Assembly (NCBI GenBank): GCA_963974485.1
Contig: CAXBBS010000001.1
Coordinates: 248,001-312,000 of the forward strand
Length of the DNA: 64,000 nt
Reading direction: 5' to 3'
Source of the DNA: JAALKW01 sp963974485
GTDB lineage: Bacteria > Pseudomonadota > Gammaproteobacteria > Legionellales > Legionellaceae
Below the pieces are notes generated by a model. The model saw nothing but the letters and a program-made list of their open reading frames with translations, had not been told where the DNA came from and ran no database searches. Both the position numbers and the translations under genes were made by a program. This document shows, piece after piece, positions 27,062 through 34,797 of this stretch (its first letter is position 1; the number at the start of each line of letters is the position of its first letter).

Positions 27062-28692
27062 TCAACTTCTCGATGAATTAATATAAAACTTGGCCCTTGG
27101 TGATTGAATGCATCGGCCAACACTTTATCAACATCATCAGGAACATTAATTTGAGAGACCTGCGCCCCAAACCCACGAGCAATGGCCTCCATATCTAGAT
27201 TAGGATCGCTAATATCCATCCCTACAAATTTTGTGTGCTCTATCGAACCACCCAGTTGCTGCACCCAAAGCTCTTTGAGCAAATGATACTCATGGTTAAT
27301 AAAGCATACAAAAATAACGGGGATTTTATAAGCAGCTGCGGTCCATATAGAGTGAATAGAAAACATACTGCCACCATCACCCACAAAACATACGGCATGC
27401 TTATTTGTTCCTAATGCAATACCGGTTGCCAACGGCATAGCCCAGCCAAGGCCGCCGCCACGTGGATTAAAATGTACATTACGTATACCGAGGCTATTCG
27501 CCATAGTTTGAACCATCGGATCTTCAGACGAGCCTTCCGTAATCACATGTGTGTCACAATCTAGTTTCTTGAGAATACCAAGCACAAGCGCATTACTCGC
27601 ATGTTCACCTGTGGACGGGTAGGCATTATCTAATGCTCGAACATCTGGTTTTTTATAGGCTATTTTAGCTGCATTAATATCAAAACCTAATGCTTTATTA
27701 ATGCCACTCAGGGTTGCTTGAATATCTCCAACCACAGCAATATCGACTGGCCAATCAAATCCTAGTTGGTTGGTTGCGGCACTGATTTGAATGATTTTTA
27801 ATTCTGGAGGCATTGCGTAGGTATCTGAGTAGGTGAAAGCATCGAGCTTTTCTCCTACGAGCAACATGGTGTGATAGCCATTTAGAATTTTTCGAATGCC
27901 GCCTGTGGTCGAAGGTAACTGTCCTTTATAATTTGGATGTAACGTGTCTACAACGCCTTGAACATGAAACGGTGCCTGATAAATGTCCGCGTTCAGCGCC
28001 GTAGCAAGCTCCGAAATAGCTCCTACTGATTTATCCCAACCCACAGCATAATCCGCAACAATCATAAGTTTTCCTGAAGGAACTTCAGAAAGCGCAGAGG
28101 CAATTTTTACTACTGAAGCACTGACAGAATCATCATAAATCACGGTGCGCTTAAACGTAACTTTATCTGTTTCATGCCTCATGAAATCCATGGGAATGGA
28201 TAAAAAAACGGGCCCCGGAGGCTGTAAGATAGCCTGCACATAACAACGTTGCAGGGCTACCGTAAGTTCATCAATACTTCTCACTTCATACTGATACTTT
28301 GATGCTGTTTCAGCGAGTTGGGTATTAGGCGCCCCCAGAGGTGGGTTATGAATAAGAATTCGACTATCTTGTGTTCCATTAATAACAAATAACGGAACTC
28401 CAGATAAAAGCGCGTTTCGCATATTAAACATACCATTGGCAAGACCTGGATAAGTATGTAAATTTACAATGGATGGCTTGCCCGTAATCAGCGCATAACC
28501 CGCAGCAATGCCCACAGCACTCGATTCATGCACAGAAAGCACGTAAGTCACGTCCGTATCAGCAAGCGCAGACAAAAAGGTTGTTTCCGTTGTACCTGGA
28601 TTACCAAATACATATTTAATATCATATGTTTTAATATCATATGTACTGATAAAATTCTGTATTAATTGAGCGCCGGTCAGTTTCTTATCCAT
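27058..28692 (-). CDS. Thiamine-diphosphate-dependent decarboxylase, benzoylformate decarboxylase type
   Basis: 544 residues with the three-domain layout of TPP-dependent 2-oxoacid decarboxylases. Glu56 in SVHESSAVGIAAGYA is the cofactor-activating glutamate. His79 in NLHTYPG matches the active-site histidine of benzoylformate decarboxylase, while the serine of its GNPGS motif is Thr here (GNPGTTE). The TPP/metal motif begins GDGGSMFSIHSIWTAA but ends FINHEYHLL, so the usual Asn-Asn is Asn-His. A 15-base tandem duplication doubles TYDIK near residue 20. The substrate is unknown; acetolactate-synthase-like activity is less likely without a regulatory subunit nearby. Confidence 0.85.
   Translation of the reverse strand: MDKKLTGAQLIQNFISTYDIKTYDIKYVFGNPGTTETTFLSALADTDVTYVLSVHESSAVGIAAGYALITGKPSIVNLHTYPGLANGMFNMRNALLSGVPLFVINGTQDSRILIHNPPLGAPNTQLAETASKYQYEVRSIDELTVALQRCYVQAILQPPGPVFLSIPMDFMRHETDKVTFKRTVIYDDSVSASVVKIASALSEVPSGKLMIVADYAVGWDKSVGAISELATALNADIYQAPFHVQGVVDTLHPNYKGQLPSTTGGIRKILNGYHTMLLVGEKLDAFTYSDTYAMPPELKIIQISAATNQLGFDWPVDIAVVGDIQATLSGINKALGFDINAAKIAYKKPDVRALDNAYPSTGEHASNALVLGILKKLDCDTHVITEGSSEDPMVQTMANSLGIRNVHFNPRGGGLGWAMPLATGIALGTNKHAVCFVGDGGSMFSIHSIWTAAAYKIPVIFVCFINHEYHLLKELWVQQLGGSIEHTKFVGMDISDPNLDMEAIARGFGAQVSQINVPDDVDKVLADAFNHQGPSFILIHREVD
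28615..28644. repeat. Perfect 15-base tandem duplication in the decarboxylase gene
   Basis: The unit TTTAATATCATATGT is present twice head to tail, encoding a doubled five-residue block (TYDIK on the minus strand) near the N-terminus. Frame is preserved. Confidence 0.95.
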
Positions 28693-28797
28693 GCAAACGT
28701 TCCTTCTTAAAATAAACGTATTCTAATGAGTATTGTGAATAATCAAGAAACCTTTGATGCCATGAAGTAAGCTCGGCTTACCCTACGTTATTTTATT

Positions 28798-29550
28798 CTA
28801 CAAATCAGCACTGTAATTCGGATCCAGCTCAGGCTCATCACTAGATCGCTCACCCTGTCTCATAGCATCCAGTCCTTGTTTTAGCCCCTGGAGTTGCTCC
28901 CCTACGGTTGGACCAAGATTTACAGCCGTATCTTGCGTTTTTAAAGATAACAAACCTGATGCTGATACTAAGGCTTTTGGAAGACCAACACCAGCCCCAG
29001 CAAGCCCAAGTGGTAGCAGAAGAAACAAAGAAGCACCAAACGTTGGTCCAGCAGCCACCAGTGCAGTCACCACCGTCGCGACAACCAGCATACCGACCAG
29101 CGCGCCCACGATAGCTTGTATCTTAGCTGTTTTCATACCCATCTTATACTTTAACTTCTCCGCATTTTGTTTAAACACACCGGCGTTAGCTTGCAGCCTC
29201 GCTGCGTCGAGGCCTCGGCCTTCATCAGGAAGATATTTTTTCGCGAGCACCTCAACTTGATCTATCTGAACTTGTGAAATAGCTTTCTTAGTCGTAATAC
29301 TATCAGCAATAGCACAACCCAGCTCGAGAAACGTCTTCGCCTCTTCAAAATCTATTGGCTCTCTTTTATCAAGAGCCCCTACCTCCGCCGCAATGCGCAT
29401 GCCCAGCGATCTAAACGTAGCGGTGAATTGATTATCCTTATACTTAATCTCTCGGATAACCTGTTCTGCCCGCTCTGTTTTTGCCTGCAACTTTCTTGCT
29501 AATTGCCTCAGTTCATCTTTCTTTGTCGATTCATTTTTGTGAGATGTCAT
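28798..29550 (-). CDS. Unknown protein with N-terminal coiled coil and membrane hairpin
   Basis: About 250 residues. The first 150 are charged and helical (KKDELRQLARKLQAKTERAEQVIREI). Residues ~150-205 form two or three hydrophobic, Ala/Gly/Val-rich segments, and the tail is acidic and polar (GERSSDEPELDPNYSADL). Start at the ATG at 29550 has GGAG 6 bases upstream. No homologue recognised. The build resembles the other orphan membrane proteins of this window (20931, 39893). Confidence 0.72.
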   Translation of the reverse strand: MTSHKNESTKKDELRQLARKLQAKTERAEQVIREIKYKDNQFTATFRSLGMRIAAEVGALDKREPIDFEEAKTFLELGCAIADSITTKKAISQVQIDQVEVLAKKYLPDEGRGLDAARLQANAGVFKQNAEKLKYKMGMKTAKIQAIVGALVGMLVVATVVTALVAAGPTFGASLFLLLPLGLAGAGVGLPKALVSASGLLSLKTQDTAVNLGPTVGEQLQGLKQGLDAMRQGERSSDEPELDPNYSADL

Positions 29551-29654
29551 CATATACTCCAATATAATTCAAATTGTATTATATCTAAGCATAGATGCTC
29601 ATGCTGGAAATGCAAACTTACGCCAATGCCAAATACTTGAAGTAGATTTGCAAT

Positions 29655-29711
29655 ATTTAACTTAGCAGTAAAACCCAACTGACTAAATTGGGTTTTACTG
29701 CTAAGTTAAAT
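29655..29711. repeat. Perfect 24-bp inverted repeat with 9-base loop
   Basis: Arms 29655-29678 and 29688-29711 are exact reverse complements separated by CTGACTAAA. No T-run follows in either direction close enough for a standard terminator. It could be a transcription stop for the accessory genes, a processing site, or the scar of a small mobile element; no second copy was noticed in the window. Confidence 0.9.
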
Positions 29712-29822
29712 GTATGAAACCTAAGAACGGCCTAGAAAAATTAAAAATTTTTAATAGAAAAAGCTTATCAACCATTTAAAGAACTGGACGAAGCGCAAAC
29801 AAATACACACACATATAAATTT

Positions 29823-29843
29823 TGTGACTACAATGTAGCCACA
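29823..29843. promoter_or_regulatory. Operator-like palindrome upstream of the broken antitoxin gene
   Basis: Two 10-base arms, TGTGACTACA and TGTAGCCACA, flank a central A at 29833 and are complementary except at one position. The site lies 17 bases before the antitoxin start codon and just ahead of its GGAG ribosome site. RelB/DinJ antitoxins repress their own promoters through palindromes placed like this (family knowledge); binding here is inferred. Confidence 0.6.
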
Positions 29844-29860
29844 ACCAGTGGGAGAACATC

Positions 29861-30076
29861 ATGACGGCAAATGCAGTAGTAAGAGCAAGAATTGACGGGC
29901 AAATAGAACGACGCGGCTTCAGCAATGCTTGCATCCATGGGGCTTACCCTGCCTGATGCGTTCCGCATGTTATTAACACGTGTCGCTAAAGAACACGCTT
30001 TGCCTTTTAGCCACTGAGTCCAAATCAAAAAACTATTGATGCCATGCAAGAAAAAGGCACGTTCACTGAAACCTAA
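29861..30076 (+). pseudogene. RelB/DinJ-family antitoxin, frameshifted
   Basis: The reading starts MTANAVVRARIDGQIE, the ribbon-helix-helix beginning of DinJ-type antitoxins, with GGAG 6 bases upstream. One extra base at about 29909 shifts the frame. In the new frame the protein continues DAASAMLASMGLTLPDAF, RMLLTRVAKEHALPFS, typical of the family, up to a stop at 30015. Just past that point the original frame again reads family-like sequence, PNQKTIDAMQEKGTFTET, ending at 30076. Two compensating shifts therefore broke the gene. No RelE/YafQ toxin follows. As it stands only a truncated peptide ending at the stop near 29952 can be made. Confidence 0.85.
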
Positions 30077-30254
30077 AAAACGTGGTGTCAAAAAGAGGAC
30101 TCGAAATTAATTTCACGCGCCTTGATGAGTCAAACAAACCCATTGCGACTCACCAACCATCATCATGACTTATGAATTTACACTGAGCTTGCGATACTGT
30201 ACAATATATTCACACCTAACGTAAGCAAATCAATTCAGTCTGTGATGTAAAACA

Positions 30255-31286
30255 ATGACGACAGAACAAATATGGCGTGAGCGCTTAACTCAAGACAACC
30301 TTGTAACGCGGGGATTTTGGACTGTTCTTTATGGTTTAGGCCGCTTATTGTCTTTGTTTTATTGGGAGCCGCTGAAAAAGCTTAATCAGACAGTACCTAA
30401 TCCCCAAAACGCGGAACAACAGAATCCCGCTGTCACAACAACCACATCGTGTGATAAGCACACATTTTATGATGATGCACTTTCCTTTTTTGGTTCACCC
30501 AAACCTCTTAAATTAGCCTTAGTGCTTGGTGCATATCCTGATGAATGTAACACGTCAGCAAAACGGGGAAGATGGGGTCGCTATTTTGAAAAAAAACAGA
30601 TGCTCTGCCAAGGATTGCCTGCATTTATTGAAAAAGATATCACTTTTTTTGATGCTCAATATTTAGAAGAAGCGAACTACCCTCATTTATTAGAAAACAT
30701 GCTTACACGCTACCAAACATACTATTCGGATTATATGAAAAATAATTTCACACAACATGTATCTTTTTCAACGATTATTACTGATCGAGCGATGCAAAAT
30801 TTAGATGTTAATAACCCATTCTCTATAGAAAAAATGCTTACGAAAGAAATGACCGTCAAATTTTATAAGTTAATTTCTGGCGGTCATTTTACTGCTAATA
30901 CGGGTAGTGGTAAATTCGGAGGCTTTAATCAGCATGTTCTATGTCTTTTATACCTAAACATAGTGAGCCGCCTAGAATCGAATGGCAGTCTGATATTCGA
31001 TACCCAGTTTTTAACCAGCCAACATATCGACCTGCTTAATGAATTTTTTAATATGAATGGCGTGCCCTGGGATTATAACAACGAAGACAATAGGGAGCTG
31101 CGCTATGAAGACTGCTATATGCACGGGAGGCATGGCGCACCTCAATTTATGATATTTTCTTTCTTCAACGGTCATGAACTCGATTTTACTGCTATTCAAA
31201 ATCGCTTCATGCAACTTTCGTTTCCTAATCTATGGTACCGAGAAGAGGACTCGAACCTCCACGGGGTTGCCCCCACTAGCACCTGA
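30255..31286 (+). CDS. Unknown protein, possibly methyltransferase-like, 3' end inside a tRNA gene
   Basis: 343 residues, unrecognised. A short amphipathic N-terminus (FWTVLYGLGRLLSLFYW) is followed by a region with a Rossmann-like order: a hydrophobic strand with a glycine (LKLALVLGAYP), an acidic strand end (DITFFDAQ), FSTIITDR, and LESNGSLIFDTQF. That order suggests a SAM-dependent methyltransferase fold, but the glycine-rich loop is not canonical. The last ~17 codons lie antisense to tRNA-Leu(CAG), so the natural C-terminus may have been lost and replaced by read-through into the tRNA. No clear ribosome site. Confidence 0.6.
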   Translation: MTTEQIWRERLTQDNLVTRGFWTVLYGLGRLLSLFYWEPLKKLNQTVPNPQNAEQQNPAVTTTTSCDKHTFYDDALSFFGSPKPLKLALVLGAYPDECNTSAKRGRWGRYFEKKQMLCQGLPAFIEKDITFFDAQYLEEANYPHLLENMLTRYQTYYSDYMKNNFTQHVSFSTIITDRAMQNLDVNNPFSIEKMLTKEMTVKFYKLISGGHFTANTGSGKFGGFNQHVLCLLYLNIVSRLESNGSLIFDTQFLTSQHIDLLNEFFNMNGVPWDYNNEDNRELRYEDCYMHGRHGAPQFMIFSFFNGHELDFTAIQNRFMQLSFPNLWYREEDSNLHGVAPTST

Positions 31287-31318
31287 AGCTAGCGTGTCTA
31301 CCATTCCACCACCTCGGC
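31233..31318 (-). tRNA. tRNA-Leu, anticodon CAG
   Basis: Minus-strand class II tRNA with 5' GCCGAGG paired to 3' CTTCGG-type acceptor ending in an encoded CCA. The D-loop is TGGTAGACAC, the anticodon stem CTAGC/GCTAG encloses loop TTCAGGT (anticodon CAG), a GC-rich variable arm follows, and the T-loop is GGTTCGAGTCC. It overlaps the 3' end of the ORF at 30255-31286 on the other strand. fumC ends upstream on the same strand. Confidence 0.95.
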
Positions 31319-31381
31319 AATCGAAGGGTAAACTACGCCTTTACTTTCGTTTTGTCAACTCTCACGCGAGGCTATAAATAA

Positions 31382-32776
31382 CTAGGCCTCAGGTCTAATC
31401 ATATGCGCGGGCTGAACATATTCAGCAAACTCTTCTGCCGTCAAATAACCCAGCTGTACCGCCGCTTCTTGGAGTGATAAATTGCCCTGGTGCGCTGTTT
31501 TCGCAATCTTGGCCGCTTTATCATAGCCAATATGTTGATTTAGTGCGGTGACCAGCATCAACGAGCGATCAACATAGCCTGCTATAACAGGAAGATTAGC
31601 CTCAAGCCCTGCCACACAAAAATCTTGGAACGAACGGCATGTATCCGCCAATAAACGCAGTGAATGCAGTACATTAAAAATAATCACGGGCTTAGACACA
31701 TTAAGCTCAAAATTACCTTGGCTTGCAGCGATACCAACCGTCGCATCATTACCCATGACTTGCGTGCAAACCATCAGCATGGCTTCTGCCTGCGTTGGGT
31801 TAACTTTGCCGGGCATAATCGACGAACCGGGTTCGTTTTCTGGCAAAATCAACTCGCCAATACCGCAACGTGGCCCCGAAGCCAACCAGCGTATATCGTT
31901 AGCAATTTTAGTCAACGCACATGCCAAGGCTCTTAACGTACTGTGCGCCATCACCAAAGGCTCATGTGATGCCAACGCCTCAAATTTATTGGGTGCGGTT
32001 ACAAACGGTCGTTGAGTCAACGATGCAATATGCCCCGCAACTTTGGTTGCAAATTCAGGATGCGTGTTCAACCCAGTACCGACGGCGGTGCCCCCTAAAG
32101 CAAGCTGATACAACTCGGGCAATACGGCCTCCATTCGCGCCATACACGCATCAAGTTGCGTGACATAAGCTGAAAATTCTTGGCCCAACGTCAGTGGCAC
32201 AGCGTCTTGTAAGTGCGTACGACCAATTTTTACAATATCTTTAAACGCATCCATTTTGACAGCTAAGCCATCACGCAAGGCTTTGACTGCCGGAAGTAAT
32301 GTTTGATGGAACGCGGTTGCAGCAGCAATATGCATGGCGGTTGGGAACGTATCGTTGGATGATTGTGATTTGTTCACATCATCGTTGGGATGAATCGGGC
32401 TTTTACTACCCATCACGCCACCGGCAAGCTCAATCGCGCGATTCGAAATCACTTCGTTTGCGTTCATATTTGATTGTGTGCCACTCCCTGTTTGCCAGAC
32501 ATGAAGCGGAAAATGTGCGTCTAATTTTCCTGAAGATACTTCATCCGCTGCTTGTTGAATCAGCTCTGATTTGTCTTGTGATAATTTACCGAGCTCTTGA
32601 TTGGTGATGGCTGCGGCTTTTTTTAAAACACCAAAGGCATGAACCACTTCTTTAGGCATCAAATCATGACCAATATTAAAATGATGCAACGAGCGTGCTG
32701 TTTGTGCGCCCCAATATTTATCTGCGGGGACGTTAATTTCACCCATGCTATCTGATTCAACCCGTATTTTACTCAT
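31382..32776 (-). CDS. fumC: Class II fumarate hydratase
   Basis: Oxygen-stable, iron-free fumarase interconverting fumarate and malate in the TCA cycle. The superfamily signature GSSIMPGKVNPTQAE is intact. TGSGTQSNMNANEVISNRA, HPNDDVNKSQSSNDTFPTA and KIGRTHLQDAVPLTLGQE form the active-site blocks shared by fumarases. 464 residues is the usual size. It stands alone, 60 bases upstream of tRNA-Leu(CAG). Confidence 0.97.
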   Translation of the reverse strand: MSKIRVESDSMGEINVPADKYWGAQTARSLHHFNIGHDLMPKEVVHAFGVLKKAAAITNQELGKLSQDKSELIQQAADEVSSGKLDAHFPLHVWQTGSGTQSNMNANEVISNRAIELAGGVMGSKSPIHPNDDVNKSQSSNDTFPTAMHIAAATAFHQTLLPAVKALRDGLAVKMDAFKDIVKIGRTHLQDAVPLTLGQEFSAYVTQLDACMARMEAVLPELYQLALGGTAVGTGLNTHPEFATKVAGHIASLTQRPFVTAPNKFEALASHEPLVMAHSTLRALACALTKIANDIRWLASGPRCGIGELILPENEPGSSIMPGKVNPTQAEAMLMVCTQVMGNDATVGIAASQGNFELNVSKPVIIFNVLHSLRLLADTCRSFQDFCVAGLEANLPVIAGYVDRSLMLVTALNQHIGYDKAAKIAKTAHQGNLSLQEAAVQLGYLTAEEFAEYVQPAHMIRPEA

Positions 32777-32889
32777 ATTCGCCCTCTAAATTTAACTTAC
32801 GCTATATTTATAAGCAGATAGAATAACGGATTGAGCCACATTGGTATACACTACTTAATATACTTAAAATCAAGCAGGAATTTTTTCTT

Positions 32890-33618
32890 ATGCGAACCGT
32901 TCGTATTTATCATCCTGGCGTGTACAACCTTCATGATCGCATTGAACTATCTGAAGCTGAAAGCAAACACGTTGCACGTGTCCTACGTATGCATCCCGGC
33001 GATATTTTAACGCTTTTTTGTGGCGACAATCGCGAGTATTCAGCCATGATTACTGCTGCGACTAAACGCCATGTAACCGTACGCATTGAAAGTGTCCAAC
33101 CGATCGATCGTGAATCGCCTTGTGTGATACATCTTGCTCAAGGCATTGCGAAAGGTGATCGTATGAGCTTTATTATTCAGAAAGCCGTCGAACTTGGCGT
33201 AGCCAGCATCACGCCGTTGCTCACACAACACGGTGCGGTACGTCGTGATTCAAAACAACTTGCAAAAAAACATGCGCAGTGGGAGGCGATTGCGATCAGT
33301 GCTTGCGAACAATCAGGCCGCAATATTATTCCTCCGATTCACCCGCCCTGTTCGTTTGAGAGCTATCTTGAAACATGTTCTGCACAGACCAAGTGTATGC
33401 TTGACCCTGTGGCTGAACGCTCGTGGAAAAAAGGTACGGCTAAACAAGGTGATATTGCTTTACTGATTGGACCTGAAGGTGGCTTAGATCAGCACGAAAT
33501 TAAAGATGCAAAAGCCGCATCATTTCGAGGAATTCAGCTTGGACCTCGGATTTTACGTACCGAAACAGCAACACTTGCAGCACTCAGTGTATTGCAAGCG
33601 CTTGAGGGTGATCTATAA
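32890..33618 (+). CDS. rsmE: 16S rRNA (uracil1498-N3)-methyltransferase RsmE
   Basis: SPOUT-class enzyme that methylates U1498 of 16S rRNA. An N-terminal PUA-like domain (HPGVYNLHDRIELSEAESKHVARVLRM) precedes the knotted SAM-binding domain with LLIGPEGGLDQHEI and LGPRILRTETATLAAL. 242 residues is typical. It is divergent from fumC and followed by trxA after about 120 bases. Confidence 0.95.
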   Translation: MRTVRIYHPGVYNLHDRIELSEAESKHVARVLRMHPGDILTLFCGDNREYSAMITAATKRHVTVRIESVQPIDRESPCVIHLAQGIAKGDRMSFIIQKAVELGVASITPLLTQHGAVRRDSKQLAKKHAQWEAIAISACEQSGRNIIPPIHPPCSFESYLETCSAQTKCMLDPVAERSWKKGTAKQGDIALLIGPEGGLDQHEIKDAKAASFRGIQLGPRILRTETATLAALSVLQALEGDL

Positions 33619-33666
33619 TAGGCTGTTAGCTTCCGGAGTAGTTTATACTAAGTACTTGATTCCGGG

Positions 33667-33710
33667 CCTGTTTTTTAAATATGGTATCTTGCGAGCCATC
33701 AAAAAACAGG
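33667..33710. repeat. Inverted repeat in the trxA leader
   Basis: Arms 33667-33676 (CCTGTTTTTT) and 33701-33710 (AAAAAACAGG) are exact complements; ATGG and CCAT inside them can pair as well. It sits between rsmE and trxA. It may end rsmE transcription or form a leader structure; there is no terminal T-run on the plus strand. Confidence 0.5.
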
Positions 33711-33738
33711 AATTATTATAATTAAATGAGGTTCATTC

Positions 33739-34065
33739 ATGAGCAATCACGTTAAAACAGTTACCGACAACAACTTTGAAACTGAAGTTTTAAATGCCAC
33801 TCAACCTGTACTTGTCGATTTTTGGGCTCCTTGGTGCGGACCATGCCGAGCATTTGCTCCGACCTTTGAAGAAGCAGCAGAAAGTTATAGCGATAAAGTC
33901 ACCTTTGCAAAAATCAACATCGACGACAGCCCAGAAACACCATCGAAATATGGCGTCATGAGCATCCCAACCTTACTGTTGATTAAAAACGGTCAAGTAA
34001 AAGCCACAAAAATGGGTTCGTTATCTAAATCTCAACTGGTTGCTTTCATCGATAGCAATATTTAA
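33739..34065 (+). CDS. trxA: Thioredoxin
   Basis: Small cytoplasmic disulfide reductase. 108 residues with the classic active site WAPWCGPC (Cys33, Cys36), the buried-Asp strand LVDFWA, and the cis-proline loop MSIPTLLLIKNG. Length is that of E. coli TrxA. In E. coli trxA also lies upstream of rho; here a convergent small gene intervenes. A bidirectional terminator follows. Confidence 0.96.
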   Translation: MSNHVKTVTDNNFETEVLNATQPVLVDFWAPWCGPCRAFAPTFEEAAESYSDKVTFAKINIDDSPETPSKYGVMSIPTLLLIKNGQVKATKMGSLSKSQLVAFIDSNI

Positions 34066-34075
34066 TAAGCCAAAC

Positions 34076-34120
34076 AAAAAAAGCTTTGTTACTTACGCAA
34101 CAAAGCTTTTTTATTTTTTA
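34076..34120. terminator. Bidirectional intrinsic terminator between trxA and the convergent secreted-protein gene
   Basis: A stem of AAGCTTTGTT (34081-34090) with AACAAAGCTT (34099-34108), extended by flanking A and T runs, encloses an 8-base loop. A long T-rich tract follows on the plus side and an A-run precedes it, so it can serve both trxA and the gene on the minus strand. Confidence 0.85.
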
Positions 34121-34148
34121 TTTTTTATTTTAAATAAATCAAATCATA

Positions 34149-34535
34149 TTACTTAATTTCATACATCACTTTTTGAAGATCTGAAACCACGGTTTCCATA
34201 TCACCTTTACCGTAACAGTTTAAGTCAATCGCATATTGAACCAAGACCATGGTATGTTCCAGTAGTTTATACGCCTCTTTATCTTCCCCGGTTTCAATAT
34301 AATGCCCTGCAAGATAGGCTTCAGCGCCTTCCAGGCTTTGCGTGCACACAGCCCTGTCTTGATAGCGACCAAGCCAATCTAACTTGAGAGACAACCGACG
34401 GCATTCATCCGCATATGACTTGTTATCTTCCTTTTTATCGCCTTTATAAAGCGTATTATCAAACGATGCGGCACTGGCTCCCATCACAGAAACAGCCAAA
34501 CCTAGCGCAACACAACCTCGCATAATATTAAACAT
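34149..34535 (-). CDS. Small secreted protein of unknown function
   Basis: 128 residues with a signal peptide (GCVALGLAVSVMGASA, cleavage near ASA-ASF). The mature part is charged, helical and contains three cysteines (DECRRLS, AVCTQSL, LNCYGKG), possibly allowing one disulfide in the periplasm. GGAG lies 9 bases before the ATG. No family recognised. It is convergent with trxA and divergent from rho. Confidence 0.75.
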   Translation of the reverse strand: MFNIMRGCVALGLAVSVMGASAASFDNTLYKGDKKEDNKSYADECRRLSLKLDWLGRYQDRAVCTQSLEGAEAYLAGHYIETGEDKEAYKLLEHTMVLVQYAIDLNCYGKGDMETVVSDLQKVMYEIK

Positions 34536-34705
34536 TCCAACACACTCCTTATGAATAGATACTGAATATGTACAAAAGACTAAAATCTAAAATACGTCTA
34601 TACAAATAACATTTTTAACTAGCATTTTCCAAACAAAACAGTTAATATTCTCAATAATATGTAGATATGTAATTTTAGATTGCATGCATAGCTCTACCAA
34701 GGATG

Positions 34706-34730
34706 ACTTTTGAGCACGAGCTCTAAAAGT
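34706..34730 (+). promoter_or_regulatory. Hairpin in the rho leader
   Basis: ACTTTTGAGC (34706-34715) pairs with GCTCTAAAAGT (34720-34730) around an ACGA loop, with one bulged base. It lies about 70 bases before the rho start. rho is autoregulated through its leader in E. coli; a role here is inferred. Confidence 0.4.
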
Positions 34731-34797
34731 AACTCTCCCCGTAACACGATTTTGGATATCCATTTCATCGAATCAAATAACACATCAAGCGAGACCT

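Larger units (their letters stand above)
29551..30254. other. 700-base gap without an intact gene
   Basis: This interval holds the 24-bp inverted repeat (29655-29711), an operator-like palindrome (29823-29843) and a frameshifted RelB/DinJ antitoxin gene (29861-30076). I see nothing else supportable: 29712-29822 is AT-rich without a signal. The stretch 30077-30254 contains no toxin ORF, though a short Lys/Arg-rich reading follows the antitoxin. Confidence 0.8.

Noticed and set aside
29828..30091. 87-residue minus-strand reading frame across the antitoxin remnant
   Set aside because: It is the antisense of the frameshifted antitoxin gene, has no ribosome site and looks like no protein family.
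31233..31318. Genomic island insertion at tRNA-Leu(CAG)
   Set aside because: No integrase, no second copy of the tRNA end and no mobility gene are visible nearby; only the overlapping ORF is odd.
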